Below are positions 42,611 through 54,456 of a DNA stretch of 64,000 nt, piece by piece; position 1 is the first letter of the stretch, and each line of letters begins with the position of its first letter. The notes below the pieces were generated by a model that was given only the letters and a program-made list of their open reading frames with translations, was not told where the DNA came from and ran no database searches. The stretch comes from Dolomedes plantarius (taxonomy: Eukaryota > Arthropoda > Arachnida > Araneae > Dolomedidae): positions 107,955,707 through 108,019,706 of the forward strand of contig OU015496.1 in the NCBI GenBank assembly GCA_907164885.2, written 5' to 3'. Position numbers and translations under genes: made by a program.

Positions 42611-43916
42611 CTGAGGCTGTTCACACATTTTTTAGACAATGTATATTGTATTCACAAAACTAAATTACATAAAATTCTTGTGTCTTAAATGTTCTATTTG
42701 ACATCCCTTATTCTGAAGTATCTTTCGACACCGCAATTTCCAGGATAATAATGCCTTTTGAAGTGTCAGAAGAGGTATTCTATCCCATTCCTCTTGAACA
42801 GCTTTCCAGAGTCCTGTAAGGGTTTTGGGACGACGTTTGGATAATGCAGACTTTAAAAGTCCGAAAGCTCAAAAATCCATACGTGATACATCGGGAGATT
42901 TAGTAGGGATATCAGTGAAGGGTATGGCCTTGATACCAGTTTTTTTGTTCCTTTTCTTTTAGGAAATTTACAGGGGATTTTGATATGTGACTGCTAGCTT
43001 TGTCCTGATGGAGTGTCACAGATTGATGGCACTGTGGGTAAAGCGATGGTATTCCATTCAGAAAAATTGGCGATAAAATATGTTTCTGATAGTATTTGGA
43101 GTTAATCTTGACATTTTTTCCCACTCTCTTTATTTTTAACTTGCCATTATAAGAAAAACCAGCAACAATCATGAATCCCTTAGAAAAACTTTCTTTTGAT
43201 TCTTTGAACCATGTACTTACATTCTTTTTCTCCCCTTTTATGATAATAAATGGCTCTTTTTTTGTTGCAATCATTTAAATACACCCATGATTCATCTATT
43301 GTGACAATTGTTTTCCATTTTTCTTTGGATAAGTGTTTCTCATATAGAATTCAGCAGCGAGTCCTGCGTTAAGCGATATGATTTGGAAGAAGACGATGCA
43401 CATTGCGTTTTTTCGCTTTCTTAAGATTTAAATCAACGTTTATCATTTTGTTTACAGTGGACACCGAGCATTTTCATGCTTTTGCAACTGTCCTTTGACT
43501 TGGGGGATTTTCTTTTAACATTAAACAACGTACCTTTGCAATATTAGAAGATGTCCATTTTTTCCTTGGATACTTGTTTGGAATTTTTGTCCCCCTTGAG
43601 GATCCAATTTGACGTTTTTTTCCTTTCTTGTTGACGATATTATCTATCGACGCTTTAGATATCACAAAACCATGACTCTCACATCGTTTTTGGATAACGG
43701 AGTATGCATATTTCTCTTCGGAAAGAGCATAAATGTAGCCTTCGAACCACTGCTTTGTTAAAAGCGCCATTTTGAATAAAAACAATACTTTCAAGCCGCA
43801 GACGATAATTTTGACTTTTAAAAACATAGTACAATTGCAATTATTTCTTTTGCAGCAAATGATTTTTTTATTACCGCTTACCAAAATCGCCTTAAGAAAT
43901 GTGCGAACAGCCTCTG
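42611..43916 (-). mobile_element. Mariner-group transposon nested in a palindromic mariner
   Basis: The ends CTGAGGCTGTTCACACATTT (left) and CAGAGGCTGTTCGCACATTT (right, read inward) match at 18 of 20 positions. TA lies at 42609-42610 and 43917-43918. The length is 1306 bp. One broken transposase gene lies on the minus strand. Its ends and protein differ from those of its host, so it is a different lineage and inserted later. Confidence 0.92.
42665..43770 (-). pseudogene. Mariner-group transposase, full span, multiply frameshifted
   Basis: From ATG at 43770: MALLTKQWFEGYIYALSEEK, then a helix-turn-helix region and a basic GKKRQIGSSRGTK stretch, a second DNA-binding segment (LKENPPSQRTVAKA), a stop, and later TIVTIDESWVYL with the first Asp. 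Frame changes lead to LHQDKASSHISKSPVNFLKE with the second Asp, then IPTKSPDVSRMDF for the third, and AFGLLKSALSKRRPKTLTGL with LLSWKLRCRKILQNKGCQIE to the stop. The order and C-terminus identify a mariner-group family with DD-D chemistry. At least six stops or frame changes. Confidence 0.92.
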
Positions 43917-44049
43917 TATAAGTTTCGGAAACAACTTTTAAAGTCCTCTTTCGGAATGCGCTTTAATGTGGACGTCACCGTTTACTTGATGGCTTCGACA
44001 TCCTCAAATCTTGTTCCCTTCAGCGAATTGGGCCAGCAAGAGGTTGTGG

Positions 44050-44290
44050 AGGTGCAACATCCTCCATACTCTCCAAACTCAGCACCGGCAGCCTTTTTCT
44101 TGTTTCCAAAATTGAAATATTTTCAAGAGGGGAACATGATTTGAGGATGTCGAAGCCTTCAAGGAAACGGTGGCGTCCGCATTAATGAGCATTCCGGAAG
44201 AGGACTTTAAAAGTTGTTTCTGAAACTTTATCAGCCGAGCACATAAGTGCATTATGGCAGGTGGGAGTTACTTCGAAACATATTAAATGG
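44050..44290 (+). pseudogene. Mariner transposase C-terminus in the right arm of the palindrome
   Basis: HPPYSPNSAPAAFFLFPKLK is the region of the third catalytic acid. The canonical SPDLAP-CDFFLF reads SPNSAPAAFFLF, so the acid is lost. After a frame change come FEDVEAFKETVASALMSIPE and DFKSCF, then CIMAGGSYFE, the usual ending. The left arm carries the inverse of the second half. Only this last fifth of the protein is present. Confidence 0.85.
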
Positions 44291-44388
44291 GTGTGTGTTT
44301 CATGTAATATTTTCTGGAGCTAATAGATCAGTCCTGTAAATTAATTGCCACACCTTGTATATAATATAGGTAGGGTATATATTATATA

Positions 44389-44921
44389 CCCTGAAGTGCG
44401 AGAATATCTGGGGTAAAGGATCACTTTCGGAACACGTAGCAATGCTCACTTTCTCGTAAAGCAGCAGCTTATGTAGATCGACAAGCATTTGTGATTACTT
44501 TAAAAGCTAACTGAGCTGTGAGCGTGGCAGGCGATTGTCATTTAAAGGGAATTTCAAACACGTATGGTAGTTCGTGCTCTTACGAAGGGTCGTGACATTT
44601 CGGAGATACATTTAAAGTTTAGGTTTTCACCTTCCACCATTTCAAGGAAGTACCTCGAATACAAGAATTCCGGTAAATCATCCGGTCTACTGCAAATGTG
44701 TGGCCGTCGAAATACTCCAGAGGATCGTGATCGGCAGCGATTGTCGACGATCATATCAAGCGAAAAGAATGCAATATTGGCGCAAAAAAACATCGCAATT
44801 CAATTGTGGGGCCTCTACTAATATCAGCGGAAGGACTGTACAACGATCACTGCATGATATCGGCTTTAATAGTCGATCCCCCACGACTGAGATAGGTATC
44901 CTTGTTTTACTGGTACATCAG
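44389..44921 (+). mobile_element. Tc1-type element, DDE domain deleted
   Basis: The 533-bp element lies between TA 44387-44388 and TA 44922-44923. The ends (CCTGAAGTGCGAGAATATC and, read inward, CTGATGTACCAGTAAAACAA) are weakly matched Tc1-like TIRs. The plus strand keeps the transposase N-terminus from about 44564 (VVRALTKGRDISEIHLKFRF, STISRKYLEYKNSGKSSGLL) and a second motif (ISGRTVQRSLHDIGFNSRSP). The text then jumps to the 3' terminus, so the catalytic domain is deleted. Confidence 0.83.
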
Positions 44922-44949
<28 letters not shown>

Positions 44950-44952
<3 letters not shown>

Positions 44953-46351
44953 TGCTGGCCACTGAAAATGCAACACCCTGAAGGAAACATGCAAATAACA
45001 TGAAATTTACAACATGCATTAGCGGAGGTGAGATATGCAAATGATTAGAATTTCAGAGCAGACGCACATCACGCGCGCCTGTGGCGCCCTTCAAAGCGCT
45101 ATTTAAGGCTTGGAGATTTTGATGATTTCAAGTTCGGCAATTTTGTTTTTCTTGTGTTTTTTTTAAAAAACGATCAATTATGCCTCGTCGAAAACAGCGA
45201 TCATCTTTTGATCAAGTATCCGAGTTCGACAGAGGAAGGATAGTGGCCTACCGAGATTGTGGATTATCTTTCAGGGAAATCGGTAGTCGTGTTGGACGAA
45301 ACCAAGCAACTGTAATGCGGATATGTGATCGTTGGATGCAGGAGGGTACGACGGACCGGCGTGTTCGATCGCATCCACCTCAGCGCACCACTTCACGTGA
45401 TGACAGGCAAATTGTACGCATGGCAGTGACGGATCGTTCAGTCACATCACGAACCATAGCACAGCACATGCAGTCTGTAAAGCATCATCCAGTGTCTGCA
45501 CGTACCATTCGATGCCGTTTACAGCAGAGTGGTCTGTCCGCAAGACGTCCATTGCTTTGTCTACCCTTGACGCAGAACCACAGACGTCTCCGCTGCCAAT
45601 GGTGCGATGACAGAAGGATGTGGACAGCAGAATGGAATGTAATTGTCTTTACTGACGAGTTACGCTTCTGTCTGTAACACCACGATGGTCCCATTCGAGT
45701 CTGGAGACACCGTGAAGAGAGGATGCTGAACAGCTGCGTTATGCACCGCCACACTGGTCCTGCACCGGGTATTATGGTATGGGGCGGTATTGGATATCAC
45801 TCTCGCACACCTCTAGTACGCATTGCCGGTACTTTAAACAGCCAGCGCTACATCTCCGAGGTGTTGGAGCCAGTTGTCCTTCCTTACCTTCAGGGCTTGC
45901 CCACAGCCATATTTCAACAGGATAATGCGCGACCACATGTGGCACGTATTGTCCAACGGTTCTTCGTCAATCGCCAGATTGAATTGCTTGGCCGCCTCGC
46001 TCTCCGGATCTTTCGCCGATAGAAAACATGTGGTCCATGGTTGCTCTACGATTGACCCAGATTCCATCCCCAGCTGCCACAGCAGATCAACTTTGGCAAC
46101 GTGTGGAAGCTGCTTGATCTGCTGTACCCCAAGAACTCATCCAAAGTCTCTTTGAACCAATGCCGAGGCGTGTGGCACAGGTGATCTCCAACAATGGCAG
46201 CTACTCTGGCTACTGATTTTATAGGAACCACACTTCACAGAAGTCTATAAATTTAATCATTTGATACTTGGTCAACATGTTATCTACAAAATAAATTTTG
46301 TTGTGATATCTCTTGTCTTTCTTGGTGTTGCAATTTGGGTGGCCAGCAGTG
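44950..46351 (+). mobile_element. Tc1-type transposon (family Tc-D)
   Basis: The 1402-bp element has ends CACTGCTGGCCACTGAAAAT and, read inward, CACTGCTGGCCACCCAAATT, then a shared GCAACACC. TA flanks both sides. Only 28 bp of TA repeat separates it from the element before it, and a long TA array follows. The transposase on the plus strand is the least damaged of the window. Confidence 0.97.
45180..46216 (+). pseudogene. Tc1 transposase, DDE intact, one stop and one frameshift
   Basis: The frame starts MPRRKQRSSFDQVSEFDRGR with two helix-turn-helix motifs (SFREIGSRVGRNQATVMRIC; HPVSARTIRCRLQQSGLSAR). The first Asp is in VIVFTDELRFCL (Leu for the usual Ser), followed by TAA at 45675-45677. 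Reading on, HHDGPIRVWRH, GIMVWGGIGYHSRTPLVRIA, and the second Asp in FQQDNARPHVAR. A one- or two-base shift near 45985 opens the frame with WPPRSPDLSPIENMW (Glu intact), running to VAQVISNNGSYSGY and TGA at 46216. The total of about 345 codons is full length. Confidence 0.95.
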
Positions 46352-46428
<77 letters not shown>

Positions 46429-46562
46429 ATACATACATATATATACATACATACATACAAACAAACACACACACACATATACATTCACACACACATACAT
46501 ACACATACACACATATACATTCACACACACACACGCACACATATACATACATACACACACAA

Positions 46563-46618
<56 letters not shown>
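46352..46618. repeat. Compound TA/TACA/CA microsatellite
   Basis: TA array (46352-46418), mixed TACA, AAAC, CACA and ACATAT units, then TA array (46568-46618). Long Tyr-Ile, His-Thr and Cys-Val reading frames here are repeat artefacts. Confidence 0.97.
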
Positions 46619-46621
<3 letters not shown>

Positions 46622-47829
46622 GTGCGATGACATTAATCTGAGTATGTGTTTATAGGGGTAATTGTAAAGGATTTTAATGATTGTCAAGTATTTTCTTACG
46701 TGCTTTTATTAGAAAAACTTTTATTGAAAAAAAAATACGTGTCTTCTAGAATTAATTTTGTGTTAATAATTTTTATGCGTATTACGCGCGGTTTCTGGTT
46801 ATTTCTTCCTATTAAACACTATGTCTTAATTTTCCCAAGGATTTTAACATATGCGAAAACGCAAACAGGAAATTCTTAATATCCGCTATAAAAACAAAAG
46901 GTGACCACTTGTTTCAAACTTATCAACATTTCATCATCAGGCCTAGTATTGTGATTTAGTGGTATTGTCGCGTTGGACAATATGCATTCGAGAATCATCA
47001 AACTCTTTGATATAAACAGGTGAGACAACAGAAATCACCCCCCCCCCCCAAAAAAAAAAAAAAAAAATAAGGTAGTAGGAGGAGGAATGCTTGAAAGAGG
47101 AACAGAGTTGTGAAATTTTATTCCCACCAGCTGACACAAGGAGCACATCTATTAATATAGTTCACATATACAGAAGGAAATTTGTGAAAAAAATCAACAG
47201 GTGTGTGTATTTATTTTACATTATAGAAACATGTTCAAAACCTTATATTTTTAATACGGATGTTAAAAATCCTCATGAACCTGTTTCCATGAGAAGTTAA
47301 AGTACATTCTTTTATAAGTAAAGTTAAGCACTGAGGCTTGTCTAGTAAGTAAAAAAATTGAGGATAATACTACACAGACAACATAAATATTTAATGACAA
47401 ATCCTTCGGTATTTTTAGAATTACTAAAGAATTTAAGGTTATTTTGGCTTTTAATTTTTTCTTTTTTTGCATGATGGTAGTCATTAATGGATTCGGGAAA
47501 AAATGCACAGTATCAACGTCTGCTTCTTAAAAGTTATTTGACCGTAAAATAGAACATCCGCTAGTTTGTTTTGGGTGAGTCCCAAGTTAAAATATATTGT
47601 TGGATAGGGAAATTGTTTTTAAATTTTGTTTTATTTTAAGCATGGAAAACAAAATAGAGTTATATGCGTAAAACATAATTTTAGCATCACGATTGCTAGA
47701 AATTTTTTTTTAACTCGTGGATATATACTCATTAATTTAGTGAAACTAAAAGAATTCAGTTTTGTAGATCACAATTCATACTTGACCTGGCAATCGCAAA
47801 GCGTCAACTATAAATGGCGTACTCCTTAA
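46619..47829. other. Unassigned AT-rich stretch
   Basis: No features apart from a C-run joined to an A-run (about C12 then A19) at 47036-47067. Confidence 0.4.
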
Positions 47830-48059
47830 CCCTTTGAGGGGCGCCGTTTGCACAGTGCAATCGCCTAAATCTAGTCTTTTTTTCACTTGCATTCAATGTA
47901 TTCCAGTTAAATGAGTAGAAAAATGGTTAGTACTGCCATCTGTTATCAGTTTAAAGAAGTAAAAACATTATGCAATCTTAAACTGGAAAAAATTTAAGAT
48001 TCTCTAGGTTAAAAAAAATCGGGAAAAAAATCTGCATCGTACAAGCGCCCCTGAAAGGG
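47830..48059. mobile_element. piggyBac-type MITE, 230 bp
   Basis: TTAA lies at 47826-47829 and 48060-48063. The ends are CCCTTTGAGGGGCGC and, read inward, CCCTTTCAGGGGCGC. TTAA target and CCCTTT-type ends are the signature of piggyBac. The interior is non-coding. The next repeat (R2) starts right after the right TTAA. Confidence 0.93.
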
Positions 48060-48063
48060 TTAA

Positions 48064-48488
48064 GGCTGCTGTGTACTAACCCTACTGGATTCGCTCACTC
48101 CAGTGTTAATCTAAGGACGAACATGTGTCCAAGGATTGCCGAATTCGATTGAAAGATATTTTCCTAAAATTGTACTCCGTAATAGAGAAAGAAATTTTAT
48201 ATCTTGGGACAAGTTTCGTTTTTCAAAAAAAAAAGAGCAAATAATATTTTTAAATTTAAATTATTCGGAGGAAAATATGGTATAGTGTGTTTTAAACGCT
48301 CCTAAATTCCTTTGGAGGACGAAATGTATATAATAAATCCTGTTGCAAGGTGCAAAAAAATTCAGAATATCTGAAAGTACCCTTTTTAATAGATTATCAG
48401 CATTTTTGTAGCTGTGAATGGTAGACACATTTTCTCCGTATGTTAACATTGAGGTGAGCGAATCCAATAGGTTTAGTACACGGCAACC
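48064..48488 (+). mobile_element. MITE R2, complete copy
   Basis: The 425-bp element has terminal inverted repeats of about 50 bp, GGCTGCTGTGTACTAACCCT on the left and, read inward, GGTTGCCGTGTACTAAACCT on the right, followed by TGGATTCGCTCAC in both. Other copies or pieces lie at 10567, 14325, 24725 (inverted) and 57963. The superfamily is not determined. No exact target duplication was seen. Confidence 0.88.
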
Positions 48489-51400
48489 AACCCTAAGGGG
48501 ATGGGGGACATTACAAAGCATTTTTGAAATTTTTACCTCAGAGATGTGAAATTTTGCATATCTATTCATTTGAATATAACCATATCAAACACCTTATAAA
48601 ATTTTATAAAGATTTAAATGTGTTTATATATTTTAAAAATTGAAACTTTTATTATGTTTTTAAAATGCTCCTTGTTATCCAATTTTTAACTTTTCCCCTT
48701 AATTTTGCATTTATATTGCTGATAAATTCAATTTGAACAGAGTTATGTATTACTTTGTGCTTTCGTTGAATAGTTAATTTTTATTTAATATTTTTATGCT
48801 TGTACTCTGAATTTTCGGGAAATTGTTGTACTCTTCTACACTATCAAAGTTAAACTTTGATACTCTGAATGATGACGAAACATTAAATGGATACATAACT
48901 TTATTTTTATGCATTAGAGGAATCTATATTATAAATTTTATAAAATTTCGCCAAAACGTATGATGCAAGGAGCATTTCAAAGACTTGAAAATATGGAATT
49001 TACGCATTTTGAGAAAAATCCATTAAAGATATTTTTCCCCTCCCTTTAATGCTTACATTTCTGGAGCCACCAAGTTTTAATTTTAATTTTAATTACATAT
49101 TTTAAATGCATTTTATTCCAATATTTACACAATTTTAAAATATTAATACCTCCCCCCCCCAAAAAAAAAAAAAAAATCCAATTTTTGTTCGATTTATGGT
49201 AATTTGAAAGTCTACCATCCCTTCAAGACGGTATTTTCCGTGGAGACCTCACAGATCAATCCCAGTCCTATAGAGATTCTCCGCTCTGTGTTTTTCTAGT
49301 CAATTTTTAACGGTTTAGGTAATAGACATCAACAATTTAATGCCCTATAAAAAATTAAGTAATGAAAATTAAATATTTTTAAATTCTCTTCGTTCTTCAT
49401 TTTTTATAGACCGACCTTCAAATGTTAAAAACAGAAGTCAAAAATACTTGTTTATTAATCACGGATTGGAGAAACAACGAGAGGGATATACGGCGTAGAC
49501 TAACAAGGGAATTGAAGATCTGCAATGTGAACTGATACGCGGCTTTGAATTGGAAAAAAAGGGTTAGGCTCGTTTAGGTGGTATTGTTTTTAAAGCTTAG
49601 TTTCAGTTTTGATTTTTTTTTTTCTAAGGGACGAAAAATGGAAATTGAACTGAGGATTTGCTTCGTCCGATATCGTATGCCCTCTCACCTTTTACTTACA
49701 ACAGAGTCCGATGGTACCACGCGGATTTTGGATGTGTGCCAATGGAGGCAGTAAACACGTGGTCGGACTGTAGCGGTATTTTGGTTTGCTTTTATTCTAT
49801 TTTTTTAAGTTAGAATTAAGAATCATATGATCCTCTCACCTTCTACTTTACGGCTTTAAATGTTGCAACAACTGCCTTACAAGGAAAAATGATTTTATTT
49901 TGACTTGGAATAAGTTATCTCATACTGGATCCAACTGAATAATTTTTTTTATAGCATCCTTGCATATTGAGGTATCTGACTATGTTCGAAGTGTGGTGAC
50001 GAAAAGTAGATGATGGGGTAATTAATCTTTAATAATAATTAACTAATTGCTAATCAAGATAAATCCTTACACTTCATTTACTTTACTAACAGTTAATATC
50101 TAGCTTCAATTACATTTAAGTTCTTCATTTGCCATTAGTGGTTAGTACATTAAGTTAGATGGAAAGCTTGCGTTGTATTTTATTTTAATGCAATAACCCG
50201 CAAATATAATTAATTAAAGTTTACCCTAGGTTCGACTTACTGTTGCATCACTGTGGTGATTTATGAGCCACAAGGAAAAATGAAATTAAATCTAATAAGA
50301 TTACTTATCTATAGTTGAATCACACCTAAAAATAGAATTACTTCACCTAAAAGAAAACTCAAGGAAATCAAATCTGTTGAAATAAAAAAAAACTAAGGCT
50401 AGAAATTAGAAAATAACTCAAAGGTAAAGACCGACATGACAAGTTAAACATTAACATAACACATTTATTCATTTCGATCTCCTTCACATTATTACACTAT
50501 ACCTTAACAAAAATGATTAACCACCTGATGATCCCAACATCTCCTCCCAATAAACTCATATTAATCACAAAAACATCTGAATATTTGCAATACAATTTTC
50601 TATTAATATAACCTTTAATATCATGGGGGATGGTGAAAAACAAACGTTTAAATGAAAAGTGATTAAAGTAAAAAAAAATCAAAAGAAAACTAAAGAATAA
50701 TTCAATAATAAAAAGGGGAATTTAAAAACATATTACCAAATTAAATGCAGCAGAACTCTAAAAAAAACTATAATTTTACGGTCATGAGGGGAGTTTTAAC
50801 GCCATTTTCTAAATGGTGCATGACGCCAAGACATGAACGTCGTCGGACCCTTCCGTTCAGCGATCATCATGGATCTGGGGTCAGCTCCTAGGTTCTTCGC
50901 TCGCCTCTCTCATGTTTCGTACCCTCCGCCCCCGAGTTGACGCTACTTTTTTTTTCACCTTGGACTCCACGAGGAAGTAGTTCCTATCTGTGCCGTCAAT
51001 CTCGGACGAGGAAAATGTTGAAATTCTGCAATCCTCCACTCATCGTTGATTATTTTTTCTTCTATTTCACATAATCATTGTTGGTTGCTTATTTCCTCCA
51101 TGAAAACTTACAGGGCATCTACGAATCGCTGTATTCAACCGCGGAGGAAATGCTCTGTATCTGCTACACTCATCAACATTCCAACCATCGTTCCAACGTT
51201 AGGGGAAAGTGTCCACGACCATGTCTCGGTTTACAAACAATTGACAAAAAGAACAATTCTCAAAAGGAAGGATTAACTTTAAAAGAAAAAGGCACACTAT
51301 AATTTTGCATTCATTCATTAATTAAAAACCCAAAAATTCACCAGCCAAAAAATACGAACCAGCCACCTTACAATTATTATAAATTAGATTAATTAAATAA

Positions 51401-52637
51401 TAAAAATTTGAACAATGATGCAAAACCTGTGACGATCTCCCTCAATTTAATTTTTCATAATGTCAAAACATTTCGAGAAATTTGCGCACTATTCTCCAAA
51501 TGCGATGACATTAATCAAATAAATGAATATTTGATCACCACAAGTTTAACCATCAAGTATATTTAGCAGAGGCTTAATAAATTGATTAAAAACAAAGCAC
51601 AACCATTACTAAAATTTAATTACTTTAAAACCCGAGATTAAACTAAACGTTAATTATTTATAAACTATTAAGTATCATCACAACAGAAGCAGTTTTTTGT
51701 TTTGTTCTTTAAACTGCACTTGCAAAAATTTCTGTTTTATTTTTCGGAAGAATACAGCCCCAAACTACGAAAATGAGGGGAAAAAACCATAACTATGCAA
51801 CTTTTGACAAAATTGAGGATCTCCCCAAAATTGAGGTCGAAAATGAGCAAACTTTCATATAAACTGTTCTAACTCTACAAAAAAAGTTATGCTAATATAA
51901 TTAATTTATTTTTGTCATATGTATGTAAGACACTAGTAACTGCAATGAACTAATAGGTAATCGATATTTTGAAATCTTAAAGAAATACAGACCATTATAT
52001 GCCATTATATGTAAAATTTCAGTTATTTCTCATTAAAATATTTATAAATGCAACTATAAATCAGCAAATGATATACCTAGAGCCAAATCTGTATTTCAAT
52101 ACATTTTTAGCATGGTGAAAAACCTACCTGAAAAATTTCATAGACATATTATGATTATATTTTGAGTTATCCCAATAGTCATTTACATTTTGGGTGAAAA
52201 ACGAGTTCATCAGAAATCACGTTTTCACTTGTATTGAAATTGACAGCTTTTGTTCTCTTCTTTCAATCACTCTAATTTTATTTCTAATGATTGTACAAAA
52301 AAAAATAAAAGCAGATTTAAAAATAGAAATTTACAATCTTTTAACAAAAAAAAAAGGAATAAAACCATTTTCGGAATTTTTCATCAAAATCACCATTTTA
52401 AATTTAGTTGGGATACCTTAAGTTACAATTTGTAAAATAAATATAAAAAGAAGTTATACCAGAATGTATTCTCACTGAATGAATGTTAAAATATATATTA
52501 AAATCATCAGCATTTCAAGATTTTTTTTCATTATGCAAACAATCTTAAAGATAATTACAACATATATAAACTTAATTTTTGCATTAAAATGGACTTGAAA
52601 ATGTTGTTTGAAGCAAGGTTGGCTGACTATTCTATAG
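48489..52637. other. Unassigned AT-rich stretch of 4.1 kb
   Basis: This is the longest stretch without a recognised element. It contains a C10-A16 junction near 49150-49178, a near-repeat (CCTCTCACCTT-TACTT) at 49681 and 49832, and a less AT-rich patch at 50800-51260 listed separately. It may hold unique sequence, introns or old repeats. Confidence 0.4.
51114..51302 (+). other. Possible terminal exon (weak)
   Basis: A frame opens after a pyrimidine-rich tract and TTACAG at 51108-51113, a fair splice acceptor. It reads GIYESLYSTAEEMLCICYTH, QHSNHRSNVRGKCPRPCLGL and a Lys-rich end before TAA at 51300. It has five Cys and lies in the least AT-rich part of this 4-kb gap. No family is recognised, and chance is quite possible for 62 codons. 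Confidence 0.2.
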
Positions 52638-53010
52638 CAGTGCTTCTTAAACTGTGGTTCGTGACCCCATATTGGGTCGCGTAACAGAATTTTGGGGTCA
52701 CTAAAACTTTGGCGTGTTCGCGGTCCCTTAAACACGACATGTCCCTACAGAATCTTCAATACTGGTAAGCAAAAATAATTGCGAAAACCATTTTGGTTTA
52801 AATTATTCAATTAAAATCAGAAATTACATCATGGGTACATAACAGAGAGATGAGCCGATCTTTCTTCGCTTTAATTTCTATGATTTTTTCTCAGTTAATG
52901 TTTTAGTTGTATATTTATTTTATGTATCTACGTTATATTTGTACATTTATTTTTATGTATATACCCGGGGTCGCGCAAAATTTTCTCGGGATAAAATGGG
53001 TGAAACTCTG
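52638..53010. mobile_element. hAT-type MITE
   Basis: The ends are CAGTGCTTCTTAAACTGTGG and, read inward, CAGAGTTTCACCC. Flanking octamers TTCTATAG and CTCTATTT match at five of eight positions. CAG ends with an 8-bp duplication fit hAT. A GACCCC / GGGGTC pair lies inside the ends. Confidence 0.7.
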
Positions 53011-53437
53011 CTCTATTTCAAAGGCCAATCTTTTAGGATTCTAAAACTCTTACTTTTCTTCGTATGATAATTTGATGAAAATTCATCGCGAATTTAATAA
53101 ACCGATAGAGAAATTAAAAGACCAGAAGTAAATAGTCTTTAAATACATTTTCTAGAAACCTGATTTTTCAGTTACTTTTGTAAACGAGAAAGCTAATCAT
53201 TTAAAAAATTTTCAATATATTTCGATGAAATTTTGCAATAGTGTTCTACATATTACTAACCATATTTTAGCCTAAAAGGTAAGCCATATGTGTTAATTTA
53301 ATCACTCTACAGGGCTCTGCAGTTAGAAAAAGATAATATAAAAAAATCAGTGTTTTTTTCACTTTTTTGGTATATTTTAGTGATCTTTGGAAATATTGTA
53401 AATCTTTTACTTCAGAACACAGGCAAGTGTCACAGTA
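53011..53437. other. Unassigned AT-rich stretch
   Basis: No features recognised. Confidence 0.4.
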
Positions 53438-53445
53438 GTGTATAG

Positions 53446-53631
53446 CAGTTCTCGCCAACCTTTTTCAGTTAGCGATCGACTTTTCTATAATTTTTTATCC
53501 GGCGATCGACTAGTTCTCACTTTTTAAATGGAAAATGAGCTGCTTATCCCTAACATAGTCCATATATTTATGAAATTATGGCTCGAGATCGACTATAATA
53601 ATGTCGAAGATCGACCGGTTGGCCACCTCTG
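53446..53631. mobile_element. hAT-type MITE with perfect 8-bp duplication
   Basis: The octamer GTGTATAG at 53438-53445 is repeated exactly at 53632-53639. The ends are CAGTTCTCGCCAACC and, read inward, CAGAGGTGGCCAACC. GATCGAC words follow inside both ends. The length is 186 bp. This is a clear hAT signature. Confidence 0.93.
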
Positions 53632-53639
53632 GTGTATAG

Positions 53640-54456
53640 TATAGAGCAAATTAAAATATATTGAGTTGAAGGGCGTGTAGGGTCTCTGGCACAAGCACTA
53701 AACTGTACTAAAATATTATACAAAATTCGCTCTATTTTAAAATGGTATGAAATTTCTACCAGAATGATAAGTTTCATGATTTCATAAGTTTTCATGATTT
53801 CATATCACATTTGAACTAAAAATATATATATTTAATCAGAACCGTATATATTTGGAAAAAAAGTGCTCCGATACCGTTGGCAGGTACTTTAAGTTAGCCA
53901 TATCTACAAATACTGAAAAAAAAGAGTTATTTTTCAATAAATTTGACGTTACGAATGCTAATCCGTTGTTCAGAAGAATGGAAAGTAAAATCCGGTAACT
54001 GAATAATGTTGTGTCATTCCTTCCTTACATTCCCTGCGCAGTTCCTGAGAAAAGAAATACAGTCAAGCATGTTCGGAACATAAAAATATTACTAAGGCAA
54101 AAGAAAATCTGTTTTTTTCCCTCGTCTGAAGTCGTGAAAAAGAAAATTGAATTTTGCCAGCAAATGGATTTTTAAGCGATTTTAGAATCTTGAAAGAGTA
54201 CTTTTAAATAACCTTTTGCATAAAAGATTTTATTTTAGATAAAAAAAAATCTATATATAGGTCGACATTCAACAACAGTATAATTCAATGCTATAATGGC
54301 AATCGCTCAAGAAATGTATTGTGCGTACAGTCGTACACACAATATATGATACATGGTGCAAACGTTTCTATGGTGGTTGCTAGAGTTGGACCTAACGAGT
54401 ACAGTGGGGAGGTTTGTCAACAATACATTCCTTGGTTGAATACTGCTATGCATATA
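53640..54456. other. Unassigned AT-rich stretch
   Basis: No features recognised. Confidence 0.4.

Larger units (their letters stand above)
42426..44357. mobile_element. Palindromic mariner derivative, interrupted by a second mariner
   Basis: The left end CAAGATGTGGCCATTAATGT and the right end (read inward, CAAGGTGTGGCAATTAATTT) are partners, with TA outside both. If 42611-43916 is removed, the left arm (42426-42608 plus 43917-44021) is an inverted copy of the right arm (about 44131-44357), apart from a duplicated 60-bp unit around CATACCCATT in the left arm. Both arms are the 3' end of a mariner, coding C-terminus included. The 110-bp spacer carries the segment just before it, with SPNSAPAAFFLF. 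The structure is like that of 5896-6395 but from another mariner group. Confidence 0.85.

Noticed and set aside
46261..46687. Long Tyr-Ile, His-Thr and Cys-Val reading frames
   Set aside because: They are translations of TA, CA and TACA microsatellites. The same applies to frames at 4767-4979, 10659-11024, 11307-11639, 24235-24477, 26911-27195, 37306-37539 and 62935-63261.
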